Shown piece by piece: positions 1 to 8,475 of a stretch of DNA of 64,000 nucleotides. The translations under genes were made by a program, and so were the position numbers. The stretch spans positions 124,001 through 188,000 of the forward strand of contig NZ_JRMB01000002.1 in assembly GCF_000759445.1 (NCBI RefSeq), in the 5' to 3' direction. The notes under the pieces are model-generated. The model did no database searches and was not told where the DNA came from. It saw only the letters and a program-made list of their open reading frames with translations. Positions within the stretch are counted from its first letter, which is position 1; each line of letters opens with the position of its first letter. The stretch comes from Pseudomonas lutea. GTDB taxonomy: Bacteria > Pseudomonadota > Gammaproteobacteria > Pseudomonadales > Pseudomonadaceae.

Positions 1-271
1 TGGGCCCATTGCTCAATAGCACGACCCGACCGAACCGGGCGTTGCTCTCCTGCGGGGTAATCGCCAGCAATTGATCCAACCGGATCTCCCGGTGACCGTC
101 GGCGGTCTCGACCTCGAGGAACTCCTCCTTTGTGGGCGAGGTTCGCGTGGTGATCGCCCGGGCTGTGACGCGCTGGCCGTCAATCAGTTCGATGGCCAGG
201 GTGTAGCGGTATAAACACGCAATCTCCAGGTAGTCATAGAGCTCGCACTTCAGGGGTCGGTACGTCTTCAT
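1..271 (-). CDS. Rho-binding antiterminator (Rof/YaeO family), 3' end outside window
   Basis: The first 90 codons of a minus-strand gene whose 3' end lies beyond base 1. The N-terminus reads MKTYRPLKCELYDYLEIAC, followed by a stretch rich in alternating hydrophobic residues and ending in LDQLLAITP. This is the pattern of the Rof/YaeO family, small beta-barrel proteins that bind Rho and reduce Rho-dependent termination. The start ATG at 271 is preceded by a strong GGAGGTGAGC ribosome site, which fixes it. A typical Rof is about 80-90 residues, so only a short tail should be missing. Identification is by remembered family resemblance, with no search done. Confidence 0.7.
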   Translation of the reverse strand, partial: MKTYRPLKCELYDYLEIACLYRYTLAIELIDGQRVTARAITTRTSPTKEEFLEVETADGHREIRLDQLLAITPQESNARFGRVVLLSNGP

Positions 272-788
272 TGCTCACCTCCATGCATGAGGATAAAACC
301 CACCTTGATTACCGTGCCCGTTGCACGACTAGTCTCGGTGTTTGAGACCCACGGAGGCGCGGCAGTTTCGGGACTCGATACTTCCCTGCCGGTAAGGCCA
401 GCAGCCACGATCCTTCATGCCGGGCGATTGGCGGACGATCGTCAGTTTCATTTTCCGTGGGGCGTCCAGACTCGGGGCAGGATCGGAGCCAACTCGAAGC
501 GGCACGACATTGTCCGCGCCTCTGGGAATGAAGTCTTGGTCATTGAAGAGTCCCGAACTCTGCGCTCGGCTTGCACTGTGCGGGCAGCATTACCTTAGCA
601 ACTTGCCGGGCAGACTGGATCATATCAGGACGATCCGGCGCGATGACTATCGGACCAGAGTGTGCAAAACCGTCGACCGGCACCCTTCCCTTTCGACGAA
701 ACCTTGCCGGCAGGCATCGCCTGTCTGAACGCAAAGCCCTGCCCCGACGTCCAACAGGGCACTTCGACCATGCTCCTCAAGGTGCCTT
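272..788. other. Intergenic region without recognised gene
   Basis: About 520 bases between the Rof-like gene and the next plus-strand SDR gene. It should carry the divergent promoters of both. Several overlapping short open frames occur (for example 287-598 and 417-728), but none has a convincing ribosome site or a recognisable protein sequence, so I treat them as chance frames in GC-rich DNA. I saw no clear hairpin, repeat or RNA gene. Confidence 0.4.
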
Positions 789-1559
789 ATGAGTTTGATA
801 CCCGGACTAGACAGCAAAGCTCACGTCCTGATCGCCGGCGCGAGTCGCGGTATCGGCTTGGCGTTGTGCGCGGCGATGCTTGCGCGCGAAGACGTGGCCC
901 AGGTGTGGGCGCTGGCGCGGAAAGCCAGCACCTCTACAGAGCTGGCGGGACTTGCAGAGACCTATGGCGACCGCCTCAAACGAGTCGACTGCGATGCGCG
1001 CGACGAGCAGGCTCTCGAGACACTGGTGAGTGAGGTCCGAGCCGGGTCTGTGCATTTGCACCTGGTCATCAGTGCGCTGGGCATTCTTCATCAGGACGGA
1101 GCAAAACCAGAAAAGGGGTTGGCACAGGTAACGCTGGCGAGCCTGCAGGCAAGCTTCACGACCAACGCATTTGCACCGATCCTGCTGCTTAAGCATTTAC
1201 TCCCGTTACTGCGCAAACAGCCCTCGACCTTCGCGGCGCTGTCTGCGAGGGTGGGATCCATTGGCGACAACCGCCTGGGTGGCTGGTACAGCTACAGGGC
1301 GAGCAAGGCGGCGCTCAACCAATTGCTGCACACCGCCAGTATCGAATTGAAACGCCTCAACCCTGCCTCGACTGTATTGGCGATACACCCGGGCACCACC
1401 AACACAGCGCTTTCTCAGCCGTTTCAGGGGAACGTCCCTGATGGTCAGCTGTTCGAGCCAGGGTTTTCGGCCGATCGCATCATTGAGCTGGTCGCGGCAC
1501 ACGGGCCGGCCGACAGCGGCACCTTCTGGGCCTGGGACAACAAGCCCATCGTGTGGTGA
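789..1559 (+). CDS. SDR family oxidoreductase, CsgA/C-factor-like
   Basis: A 256-residue short-chain dehydrogenase/reductase. The cofactor-binding motif GASRGIG lies at residues 17-23 of an N-terminal Rossmann fold, and the catalytic YxxxK pair is Tyr169 and Lys173 (YSYRASK). The C-terminal part with HPGTT and the ending FWAWDNKPIVW resembles the C-factor (CsgA-like) branch of atypical SDRs rather than FabG. An AAGGTG ribosome site seven bases before the ATG supports the start. The substrate cannot be inferred: neighbouring rnz points the other way and offers no functional link. Probably cytosolic, NAD(P)-dependent. Confidence 0.8.
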   Translation: MSLIPGLDSKAHVLIAGASRGIGLALCAAMLAREDVAQVWALARKASTSTELAGLAETYGDRLKRVDCDARDEQALETLVSEVRAGSVHLHLVISALGILHQDGAKPEKGLAQVTLASLQASFTTNAFAPILLLKHLLPLLRKQPSTFAALSARVGSIGDNRLGGWYSYRASKAALNQLLHTASIELKRLNPASTVLAIHPGTTNTALSQPFQGNVPDGQLFEPGFSADRIIELVAAHGPADSGTFWAWDNKPIVW

Positions 1560-1638
1560 CGGAGATGTGCCAACGGCGCCCGTGGTTTAAGTGCTGCGGC
1601 GTTTACGTGTCGCGGCGCCAGCGGATGGCCCGACGTCG

Positions 1639-2625
1639 TTAAACTTCGTTGCTCATGGTTTTCACGGAATCGGGCAACCAGGTCAGCCGACCGTCACGTG
1701 CCAAGTGATAACGCCTGAGGTCTCTGGCCAGAATGAGCTCGCCATTGAAGCTCTCTTGCGCCTCGGCGTGGATGTCCGCGATGGAAGGGCTGCGTTCAGG
1801 ATTATCCTGATACCGCGCGCTGAAATGCGTCAGCACCAGATTCTTCACACCGACGTCTTCGGCAAAACGCGCAACGGAAGCGGCGGTGCTGTGACCATAA
1901 TTTTCACGCCCCTTGGCCAGCGCTTCGGTGAACGTTGCCTCATGAACCAGCACGTCAGCATTGCGCGCCACATCCTCCAGCAGTTCGGGGGTGTCGTTGT
2001 CACCGCATACGATCACCCGACGTGACGGCTGGGTAGGCTGCGCATAATCGGTGGCGAGCAGCAAACGCCCATCGTGTTCAACGTCGCGGCCGCGAGCGAG
2101 TTCGCCCCAGAGCTCGCCGCGAGGGATGGCTTCCTGCTCCAGGCGTTGCACGTCCAGACGCGCGCCGTGATTGATTTCATCGAACACATAGCCGTGGCAC
2201 GGCACGCGGTGGGAAAGCGCGACCGCGCTGACGTGAAAGTTGCCCACCTGACAGCCCTCGAAGGTCTCGGCTGCGTGCAGGCGCAGTTCAAAGCCAAGGT
2301 GCGATCCGGTAACGCTCAGCCCGTGGAGCACCCAGTCATGCAGCGCTTGCGGCAGGATCACGTCGAGTGCCTCGGTGCGCCCCGACATGCTGGCAGTGGT
2401 CAGCAGGCCCGGCAAACCGAAGCAGTGGTCGCCATGGACGTGCGTGATCATGATGCCGCGCAGGGTATGAAGTGACAGGGATGTGCGCAGCAACCGATGT
2501 TGCGTCGCCTCACCGCAATCCACCAGACACCAGTTTTTGCCTTCGGACTCGACCACCGCCGTGCCGCTGACGTTACGCACGCGGGTGGGTACTCCAGCGC
2601 TGGTACCGAGAAAAAGCAGGTCCAT
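1639..2625 (-). CDS. rnz: Ribonuclease Z (tRNase Z)
   Basis: A 328-residue metallo-beta-lactamase-fold nuclease. The zinc-binding [10 protein letters not shown] motif at residues 61-70 gives His62, His64, Asp66 and His67. Later ligands sit in the ALSHRVP segment, in CGDNDTP and in the LTHFSARY region near the C-terminus, all typical of ElaC/RNase Z. The enzyme removes 3' trailers from tRNA precursors. In Pseudomonas, where the CCA end is usually encoded (as in the three tRNAs of this window), it may also act on other RNAs. The N-terminus [14 protein letters not shown] is the family's standard beginning, so the start is secure. The gene stands alone, convergent with the upstream SDR gene. Confidence 0.93.
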   Translation of the reverse strand: MDLLFLGTSAGVPTRVRNVSGTAVVESEGKNWCLVDCGEATQHRLLRTSLSLHTLRGIMITHVHGDHCFGLPGLLTTASMSGRTEALDVILPQALHDWVLHGLSVTGSHLGFELRLHAAETFEGCQVGNFHVSAVALSHRVPCHGYVFDEINHGARLDVQRLEQEAIPRGELWGELARGRDVEHDGRLLLATDYAQPTQPSRRVIVCGDNDTPELLEDVARNADVLVHEATFTEALAKGRENYGHSTAASVARFAEDVGVKNLVLTHFSARYQDNPERSPSIADIHAEAQESFNGELILARDLRRYHLARDGRLTWLPDSVKTMSNEV

Positions 2626-2826
2626 ATACTTCCCCTTCTAAACGATGCAGATTTGGCGAGCAGGCCGGATGATCAGCCGTGACCTGAAATCATCTACGTC
2701 GCAAGACGCTGCGGCCCGTTTGCACATTCACTTGCTGTGGATAGACCGCGTGCGCTTACCGGCAATTCCATCTGTTTTGAGTGTGTCAGTCGCTTTCGCA
2801 ACTCAAGGGAGGCAGCAGGCCGACGA

Positions 2827-3405
2827 TCAGTACAGCCCACCCAGTGAAATCGTCGCCCCGGCACCGGCTTGAAGTCCCACGTTGAGACCGGCTGAGACGA
2901 TGACGCCTTTGGCTGAGCGCAGCAGACGCGAGGCGCTGTCGTGAGGCAAAAATAAACTGCCCAGCGGGCTCAATGTGGCAGCCGCCATGGCCAGCAGTTT
3001 GGGGTCCAGCCCAAACAGCATGGCCGACCCGCTGGCCCCGCCGACCAGTCCCACCCCTCCTTCGATGAAAACGCAGGCGCCTGTGAAGTCTTCTCGCACA
3101 AGGCCACGTTCAGCGATCGAGTCGGCCACCAACACTTGGCCGAACGCCGGGAAGTCTTCACTTGCGCCTGCGGCGCCAACGCTCTTGCCTCGCACACTCA
3201 AGTTGACTTTGCCGAATCGCGGCAGACGTGCGCCGATACCCAGGCCGGCCCCGACCGAGCCGTAGCGAAACTGCTGGTCGTTTCCCTTGGGGTCAATCAG
3301 GGTCAACGCGCCGCCAGCGGCGGCGGCGAACACCAGCGTCAGTCCACCACCGCTGGCGGTCTTGTAGCGCCAGTCACTGACGCTGACAGGTAACGGGATT
3401 TGCAT
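2827..3405 (-). CDS. Glycine-rich hypothetical protein, unrecognised
   Basis: A 192-residue protein that I cannot assign. It is strikingly rich in Gly and Ala, with alternating segments such as VGAGLGIGARLP and GLNVGLQAGAGATISLGGLY that look like amphipathic beta strands or a membrane-inserting, glycine-zipper-like protein. There is no cleavable signal peptide and no recognised catalytic motif. It starts 13 bases after the stop of the DUF3592 membrane protein gene and in the same direction, so the two are probably co-transcribed and may work together. Such glycine-rich proteins with a small membrane partner sometimes belong to contact-dependent or secretion loci, but nothing here proves that. 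Confidence 0.6.
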   Translation of the reverse strand: MQIPLPVSVSDWRYKTASGGGLTLVFAAAAGGALTLIDPKGNDQQFRYGSVGAGLGIGARLPRFGKVNLSVRGKSVGAAGASEDFPAFGQVLVADSIAERGLVREDFTGACVFIEGGVGLVGGASGSAMLFGLDPKLLAMAAATLSPLGSLFLPHDSASRLLRSAKGVIVSAGLNVGLQAGAGATISLGGLY

Positions 3406-3418
3406 CTGAATGTCCTTA

Positions 3419-3853
3419 TCAGGGCCGCGCCACGCGGCGGCGGCGGATCCATGCGACCAGGTGATAGCCGCCGCCCGCCGTGAAGACGACTGCGAACACG
3501 CTGGCTAGAAGACTGGCGCCCCATAACGCGCCACGATCTCCGATGATCGCAGTTTTTTCCGAGGCTTCGGTGCGATAAAAGACGGTCACCGCATCACCCA
3601 CGGAATAGCCGAAAATCAAGCCGCTTTCAGCGTAGCTGACCGCGTGTCCTGTGGCATCGGTGAAGTCAATTTGAGGGTGGCTGCCGTCCGCATTGAGGGC
3701 GCTGACATGCCCTTGGGCTCGCTGAGCCTGGGCGAGAAAATCCAGACGGTCGCTGACCAGGCAGAAGGTGATGTAGAGCAAGAAAAGGCCTAACGGTACG
3801 AACACAAGGGCTCGAATAAAATCGCCTCGGCCGGAGGGGGGTGTATGGTTCAT
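3419..3853 (-). CDS. DUF3592-like membrane protein
   Basis: A 144-residue protein with two predicted membrane segments, one near the N-terminus (ALVFVPLGLFLLYITFCLV) and one near the C-terminus (ASLLASVFAVVFTAGGGY). Between them is an extracytoplasmic domain containing VSYAESGLIFGYSVGDAVTV and a following FYRTE, which is the pattern of DUF3592 (a small beta domain between two helices). The ATG at 3853 is chosen because AAGGA lies six bases upstream. A longer frame begins at 3970 but has no such site. It is the first gene of a two-gene unit with the glycine-rich protein that follows. Its function is unknown. Confidence 0.65.
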   Translation of the reverse strand: MNHTPPSGRGDFIRALVFVPLGLFLLYITFCLVSDRLDFLAQAQRAQGHVSALNADGSHPQIDFTDATGHAVSYAESGLIFGYSVGDAVTVFYRTEASEKTAIIGDRGALWGASLLASVFAVVFTAGGGYHLVAWIRRRRVARP

Positions 3854-4044
3854 GGCAAATCCTTGCATCGTCCTTGAGCGGCGGCCATTACATGGGACGC
3901 GCCGAAGCCTGTCAAGCATGGGCTTGGCAGGGTTGACGCGATGCACAGTTGCCTGAGCACACCAGCGCAATCGTTCACCCGGTCATGACCGGCACACCGC
4001 GAAAACTGGCGCGTGCTCTTTCGCCCCTCAACCAGGAAATCGAG

Positions 4045-4497
4045 ATGCCCGATCTTGTTCGTAACGCGACGAGTGCCGACGCAAGAAGGATCAGCGAAAT
4101 TATCGTTGCGGCGTTGCGTAAATCCAATGCGCGAGACTATTCGCCAGAGGTGATCAGCCAGGTAGCGCAAAGCTTTTCCCTGCCCCAGGTCGTGCGGCTG
4201 ATCGCAGAGCGAGATGTGTATGTAGCAATGATCAATGACGATATCGTTGCCACGGCGAGTCTTGACCAGAATATCGTCCGAAGTGTCTTCGTCGATCCGC
4301 ACCACCAGCGGACCGGGATTGGAAAGCGACTGATGGTGCATCTGGAATGCGTGGCTGCCAATCACGGGCATGAGGTGCTGCGCGTACCCTCTTCGATCAC
4401 GGCCGAGGGATTTTATGCCTCTCTTGGATTTTCGAAAGTTCGCGATGAATTTCATGGCACGGAGCGCACCGTTGTCATGGAGAAGCAACTGGTTTGA
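4045..4497 (+). CDS. GNAT family N-acetyltransferase
   Basis: A 150-residue acetyltransferase. The core VRSVFVDPHHQRTGIGKRLM contains the acetyl-CoA pyrophosphate-binding loop (Q/RxxGxG/A), followed by the helix and the EGFYASLGF segment that carries the family's late tyrosine. The open frame extends upstream to 3949, but the ATG at 4045 has an AGGAAA ribosome site and begins MPDLVRNATSADA, where GNAT domains normally start. The acceptor substrate is unknown. It is transcribed divergently from the DUF3592 gene and shows no functional link with it. Confidence 0.8.
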   Translation: MPDLVRNATSADARRISEIIVAALRKSNARDYSPEVISQVAQSFSLPQVVRLIAERDVYVAMINDDIVATASLDQNIVRSVFVDPHHQRTGIGKRLMVHLECVAANHGHEVLRVPSSITAEGFYASLGFSKVRDEFHGTERTVVMEKQLV

Positions 4498-4643
4498 ATC
4501 CCTGAGGCCCGAAGACGCCCTCACTTTCCAAATGGGCATGGCCCGATCACTAACCGCTGCCCCCGCCCACGCGTGACCAAACCTTTGCGACTCACTACAA
4601 TCCGCCATCCCCGGAACCCATCCGGGCTTGCCTGGAGGGCGGG

Positions 4644-5462
4644 ATGGAGCTTGAACGCCGCAATAACGTCAAGGTGACCGGTGAAGGCCCTGCAACCTTG
4701 ATCTTTTCACACGGCTTTGGCTGCGACCAAAGCATGTGGCGGTATCTGGCGCCGGACTTCGCCGGGCGTTTCAGGGTCGTGCTGTACGACCTGGTAGGCG
4801 CCGGCGGGTCGGATCTCACTGCCTATAGCGCGTCCAGATATAACTCGCTTGGCGGCTATGCCGACGATCTGGCACAACTCATCGAGCAGTTCGCCATCGG
4901 GCCGGTCATCACGGTCGGCCACTCGGTCAGCGCAATGATAGGCGCACTGGCAGACAGGCAGTCGCCCGGGCGCATTGCCGGCCACGTGATGATCGGGCCA
5001 TCACCCTGCTACATCAATTCGGATGATTACGTCGGTGGGTTCACCCTCGAAGACGTCGAGTCACTGCTTGATACCCTGGATCGCAACTACCTTGGTTGGT
5101 CCAGCACCATGGCGCCGGCGATCATGGGCGCGCCCGGCCAACCTGCGCTGGGTGTCGAGCTGACCAACAGCTTTTGCCGCACTGAACCGGAAATCGCCAA
5201 ACAATTTGCCCGCGTCACGTTCCTCTCGGACAACCGGGCTGACCTTCAGGGGCTGAATACCCCTACGTTGATCATCCAGTCAACCGACGACATGATCGCG
5301 CCGGTTGAAGTCGGCGAGTATCTGCATGCAATTCTTCCCAACAGCGAGCTTTGCCTGGTCGACAACGTGGGGCATTGCCCCCATATGAGCGCGCCCAGCA
5401 CCTGCGTCGCGGCCATGAATCAGTTCCTGCAACGTTGGTTGACGCCTGTTCATGAGCAGTGA
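4644..5462 (+). CDS. RsbQ-type alpha/beta hydrolase
   Basis: A 272-residue alpha/beta hydrolase of the RsbQ group, relatives of the plant karrikin and strigolactone receptors KAI2/D14. The probable triad is Ser94 (GHSVS elbow), Asp216 (STDDMIAP) and His244 (VGHCPHMSAP), the last stretch being close to the family signature. The oxyanion segment is SHGFGCDQSMW at 22-32. In Bacillus, RsbQ supports the PAS phosphatase RsbP in energy-stress signalling, probably by supplying or sensing a small ligand. Here the next gene, also PAS-containing, begins inside this gene's last codons (11-base overlap), implying translational coupling and a two-protein sensor. No ligand can be named. Confidence 0.88.
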   Translation: MELERRNNVKVTGEGPATLIFSHGFGCDQSMWRYLAPDFAGRFRVVLYDLVGAGGSDLTAYSASRYNSLGGYADDLAQLIEQFAIGPVITVGHSVSAMIGALADRQSPGRIAGHVMIGPSPCYINSDDYVGGFTLEDVESLLDTLDRNYLGWSSTMAPAIMGAPGQPALGVELTNSFCRTEPEIAKQFARVTFLSDNRADLQGLNTPTLIIQSTDDMIAPVEVGEYLHAILPNSELCLVDNVGHCPHMSAPSTCVAAMNQFLQRWLTPVHEQ

Positions 5463-6621
5463 CCGACCGCCTCTGCCTGACGTTGAGATCCTGTTTTCAG
5501 GCGCGCCTTGCGGGCTCGTGGTCACCGAACAAAACGGTACGATTGTTCGTGCCAATCTCACTTTCTGCACCTGGATCGGGATGACGGAAAACGCCCTGCT
5601 CGGAAGGCGTTTTCAGAGCCTTTTGACCATGGGTGGGCGCATCTTTCACCAGACGCACTGGGCCCCTTTGATGCAGATGCAAGGGTCGGTGGCGGAGGTG
5701 AAACTCGACGTGCTCCACCATGACCGGCGCATCATCACCATGCTCCTGAACGGTGTGCGGCGCGAACACGCCGGTGGCTGCTTCCATGAGCTGGCACTGT
5801 TCACCACAACCGATCGGGACATGTACGAGCGTGAGTTGCTCAATGCACGAAAGGTTGCCGAGCAGTTACTGGCGCAGAAATCCGAAGCCGAAAACGCGCT
5901 CAGGGAAGCACAGGAAAAATTGAGGGCCGCGTACCTCAAGGCCCAGCAACGCGCTACGTTTGCCGAACAAATGGTGGCCATTGTCAGCCACGACCTGAAA
6001 AACCCTTTGACCGCCATCAAGATGGCCACTCAAATGTTGAGCAGAAGTGAACGTCCTCCCAGAGAGACCACGCTGCTTGGACACATTGGTCAATCGACAG
6101 ACCGGGCCGAACGGATGATTTCAGACCTGCTCGATCTGGCCCTGGTACGCGTCGGACGCGGACTGGCGGTCAAGCGTGCGCCCGCGGACCTGCAGCAGTT
6201 GGCACGGCAGTCCGTCGAAGAGTTGCAAGTGGCATTTCCGGCTGCCACCTGGGTACATCAGGCCTCGGGGGAGGCAGTCGTGATGCTGGACGCAGATCGC
6301 CTGCAGCAGGCGATTGGCAATCTGGCCAGCAATGCGGTGGCCTACGGCGACACGTCGCTGCCCATCACCGTGAGCTGCCACATTGAAGAGGAAAGCGTGC
6401 TGCTTTCAGTTCATAACCACGGCGCCCCGATACCCGAATCGGCCTCATCGGCCTTGTTTGAACCCATGGTGAGAGGGGTTAGCGAATCCGGCGACCTGCG
6501 CAGCATTGGACTCGGGCTGTTTATCGTCAGGGAAATCGTGGCCGCTCACGGCGGCACTGTTTCGCTGGAATCAACAGCAGACACCGGGACTGTATTTAGC
6601 CTCAAATTGCCGAGGCACTGA
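5452..6621 (+). CDS. PAS domain sensor histidine kinase, partner of RsbQ-like hydrolase
   Basis: A 389-residue soluble histidine kinase. Residues about 10-120 form a PAS domain (FSGAPCGLVVTEQNGTIVRA at its start). Residues about 125-165 are a charged coiled coil. The HisKA box VSHDLKNPLTA has phospho-acceptor His180, and the HATPase domain shows an N box (GNLASNAVAYG) and a glycine-rich GLGLFIVREI. There are no membrane segments. The N-terminal layout matches RsbP of Bacillus, but the PP2C phosphatase output is replaced by a kinase. It overlaps the RsbQ-like gene by 11 bases. No response regulator lies nearby, so its phosphorylation target is encoded elsewhere. Confidence 0.88.
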   Translation: MSSDRPPLPDVEILFSGAPCGLVVTEQNGTIVRANLTFCTWIGMTENALLGRRFQSLLTMGGRIFHQTHWAPLMQMQGSVAEVKLDVLHHDRRIITMLLNGVRREHAGGCFHELALFTTTDRDMYERELLNARKVAEQLLAQKSEAENALREAQEKLRAAYLKAQQRATFAEQMVAIVSHDLKNPLTAIKMATQMLSRSERPPRETTLLGHIGQSTDRAERMISDLLDLALVRVGRGLAVKRAPADLQQLARQSVEELQVAFPAATWVHQASGEAVVMLDADRLQQAIGNLASNAVAYGDTSLPITVSCHIEEESVLLSVHNHGAPIPESASSALFEPMVRGVSESGDLRSIGLGLFIVREIVAAHGGTVSLESTADTGTVFSLKLPRH

Positions 6622-6722
6622 CCCTGACGCGTCTGGCGCCGGCTGGACGCGAAGTGACTCGACTGCAGGCTCAGGTTGACGATCCAGAACGAAGCCTGGC
6701 CCTTGCGCAGGCACACGACACC

Positions 6723-7502
6723 TCAACGAGGGCCCTTGTTTTCCGACAGGCAATTACCGCCGTCAACCACCAGAACTTCGCCAGTGATGTAGCTGGCCTC
6801 GGGGGAAGCCAGGAATGCTACTGCAGAAGCCACCTCATCAGGCCGGCCTGCGCGGCCGACCGGCACGTACTGCGCGGCGGCCAGTTCTTCGCGGGTGCTC
6901 GACTGGGTGGCGATCCAGCCAGGCGCAACGCAATTGACCGTGATGCCGTACGGCGCCACCTCAAGCGCCAGGCTCATGTTCATGCCGACCATTCCCGCTT
7001 TGGCAGCAGCATAAGCGGCTTCCCCGGGGTTGCTGACACGCGTGCCGGTCGTCGAACTGACATGGACGATCCGTCCGTAGCGGCGGTTCTGCATGCCCGG
7101 CAAAACCCCTCGGGTGAGTAAAAATGCGGTCGTGAGATTACGGGCAATCGAGGTATTCCAGGCGTCGAGGCTCATCGTCGAAACTTCCGAAAACGCTTCG
7201 GCATCTCCCTGAATGGCCATGCCGGCGTTATTCACGAGTACGTCGATCCTGCCCCACAGCGACTCTGCCCACTCAACGAGCTCTGCGACTTGAAGCGGCT
7301 GGGTGAGATCCGCCGCGCGGCCTTGAACCTCATAACCCGCGGCGCTGAGCTCGGCGACACGTTCATGGATACGAGCGCTGCTGCCGGTGATGATCAGCTT
7401 TGCGCCAGCGTCGCCGAGGCGTTTGGCGATGGCAAAGCCAATGCCCTGTTCGCTGCCCGCTCCACTGACCAGGGCAACCTGACCGCTCCAATTACTGAAC
7501 AT
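6723..7502 (-). CDS. SDR family oxidoreductase, FabG-like
   Basis: A 259-residue classical SDR. The N-terminal nucleotide motif is GAGSEQGIG (residues about 14-22), followed by NNAGMA, the catalytic SS...YAAAK pattern and a C-terminal [11 protein letters not shown], all typical of FabG-like ketoreductases. The ATG at 7502 is preferred because GGAGC lies just upstream. An in-frame TTG twelve bases earlier is less likely. The enzyme probably reduces a ketone or oxidises an alcohol with NAD(P)H. The substrate is unknown. It is convergent with the histidine kinase gene and lies downstream of, and in the same direction as, the quinone reductase gene at 7599-8390. Confidence 0.85.
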   Translation of the reverse strand: MFSNWSGQVALVSGAGSEQGIGFAIAKRLGDAGAKLIITGSSARIHERVAELSAAGYEVQGRAADLTQPLQVAELVEWAESLWGRIDVLVNNAGMAIQGDAEAFSEVSTMSLDAWNTSIARNLTTAFLLTRGVLPGMQNRRYGRIVHVSSTTGTRVSNPGEAAYAAAKAGMVGMNMSLALEVAPYGITVNCVAPGWIATQSSTREELAAAQYVPVGRAGRPDEVASAVAFLASPEASYITGEVLVVDGGNCLSENKGPR

Positions 7503-7598
7503 GGGCTGCTCCAAAGGGTTGTGCAGAAAGTAATGCCTGACAACCCAGCGTAGACGCTGCCCGCGTGGAACGATGCAATCGTTTGGTCAGCGACGGCT

Positions 7599-8390
7599 TC
7601 AGGTTGCGTCACTGTCGGTGAGGTGAATGCCCAGATCATGGCGCCCCGGGGCAATGTGCGGTTTGAGGGTCAGCGCCGGAATGTCGTAATCGCCAGCGTT
7701 CTGCCGACGAAACGGCAATGGCTGATCAGTGAACAGGTTATCGAGCCTTTTCGCATAAGCGCTGCACAGCTGGTCGAACCGAGCGGCGTCGACTTTACCG
7801 GTTTTATAAACCGGGAAAGGCGGCAGGACCGTGAATCCCGGATAAAACAGGATCCCGTGCTGAATAGGAAACAACACGTCGTTCAAGGCCCCGCTCACCC
7901 CGCGATCACTGTAGTGCGATTCCCATCCGCCCATGGTCACCGTCAGCATTGCGCGCTTGCCCGCCAGGGTGCCCTCACCGTAGCGATCGCCCCAGTGTTT
8001 TTCGCTGTGCTCACCCACACCGTAGGCAAAGCCATAGGCATAAACGCGATCAACCCATCCCTTGAGGATGGCGGGCATCGAAAACCACCACATCGGGAAC
8101 TGGAAGATCACCGCATCGGCCCACAGCAGCTTGGCCTGTTCAATCTCTACGTCTTTGGGCTGGGCACCTGCGGCGAACACCCGTTGCGACTCGACGGCAG
8201 GATTGAAAGGCGTCTGGTGGTCGTAGCCAGGGGCGTCGTCAGGATCGAGCGCCGCCTTCCATTGCATTTTGTAGAGGTCCGAAACCTCCACCTCATGACC
8301 CTTCCCCTTCAGATGAGCGATTGCGAAGTCCCGCAACGATCCGTTGAGCGAGCGGGATTCAGGGTGGGCGTAAATCAAGAGTATGTTCAC
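7599..8390 (-). CDS. Flavodoxin-like NAD(P)H:quinone oxidoreductase
   Basis: A 263-residue NQO/KefF/MdaB-type flavoprotein. The start VNILLIYAHPESRSLNGSL and the segment FPMWWFSMPAILKGWVDRVY are the FMN/FAD-binding and quinone-pocket signatures of the family. I start it at the GTG at 8390, because the family sequence begins there. The open frame continues to an ATG at 8477, but those 29 residues look unrelated and overlap the divergent LysR gene. The enzyme carries out two-electron reduction of quinones or azo/nitro compounds. The LysR regulator 85 bases away in the opposite direction is the probable controller. Confidence 0.82.
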   Translation of the reverse strand: MNILLIYAHPESRSLNGSLRDFAIAHLKGKGHEVEVSDLYKMQWKAALDPDDAPGYDHQTPFNPAVESQRVFAAGAQPKDVEIEQAKLLWADAVIFQFPMWWFSMPAILKGWVDRVYAYGFAYGVGEHSEKHWGDRYGEGTLAGKRAMLTVTMGGWESHYSDRGVSGALNDVLFPIQHGILFYPGFTVLPPFPVYKTGKVDAARFDQLCSAYAKRLDNLFTDQPLPFRRQNAGDYDIPALTLKPHIAPGRHDLGIHLTDSDAT

Positions 8391-8475
8391 AGCAGGCACC
8401 GGTTGATTGAGATGCCACACCGTAAGTGTGAATTCGCTATGCTGGAAATGAATTCCTGAAACAACTGGTATTGCC

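Noticed and set aside
287..728. Overlapping short plus-strand frames before the first SDR gene
   Set aside because: Two overlapping frames compete, neither has a ribosome site or a recognisable sequence.
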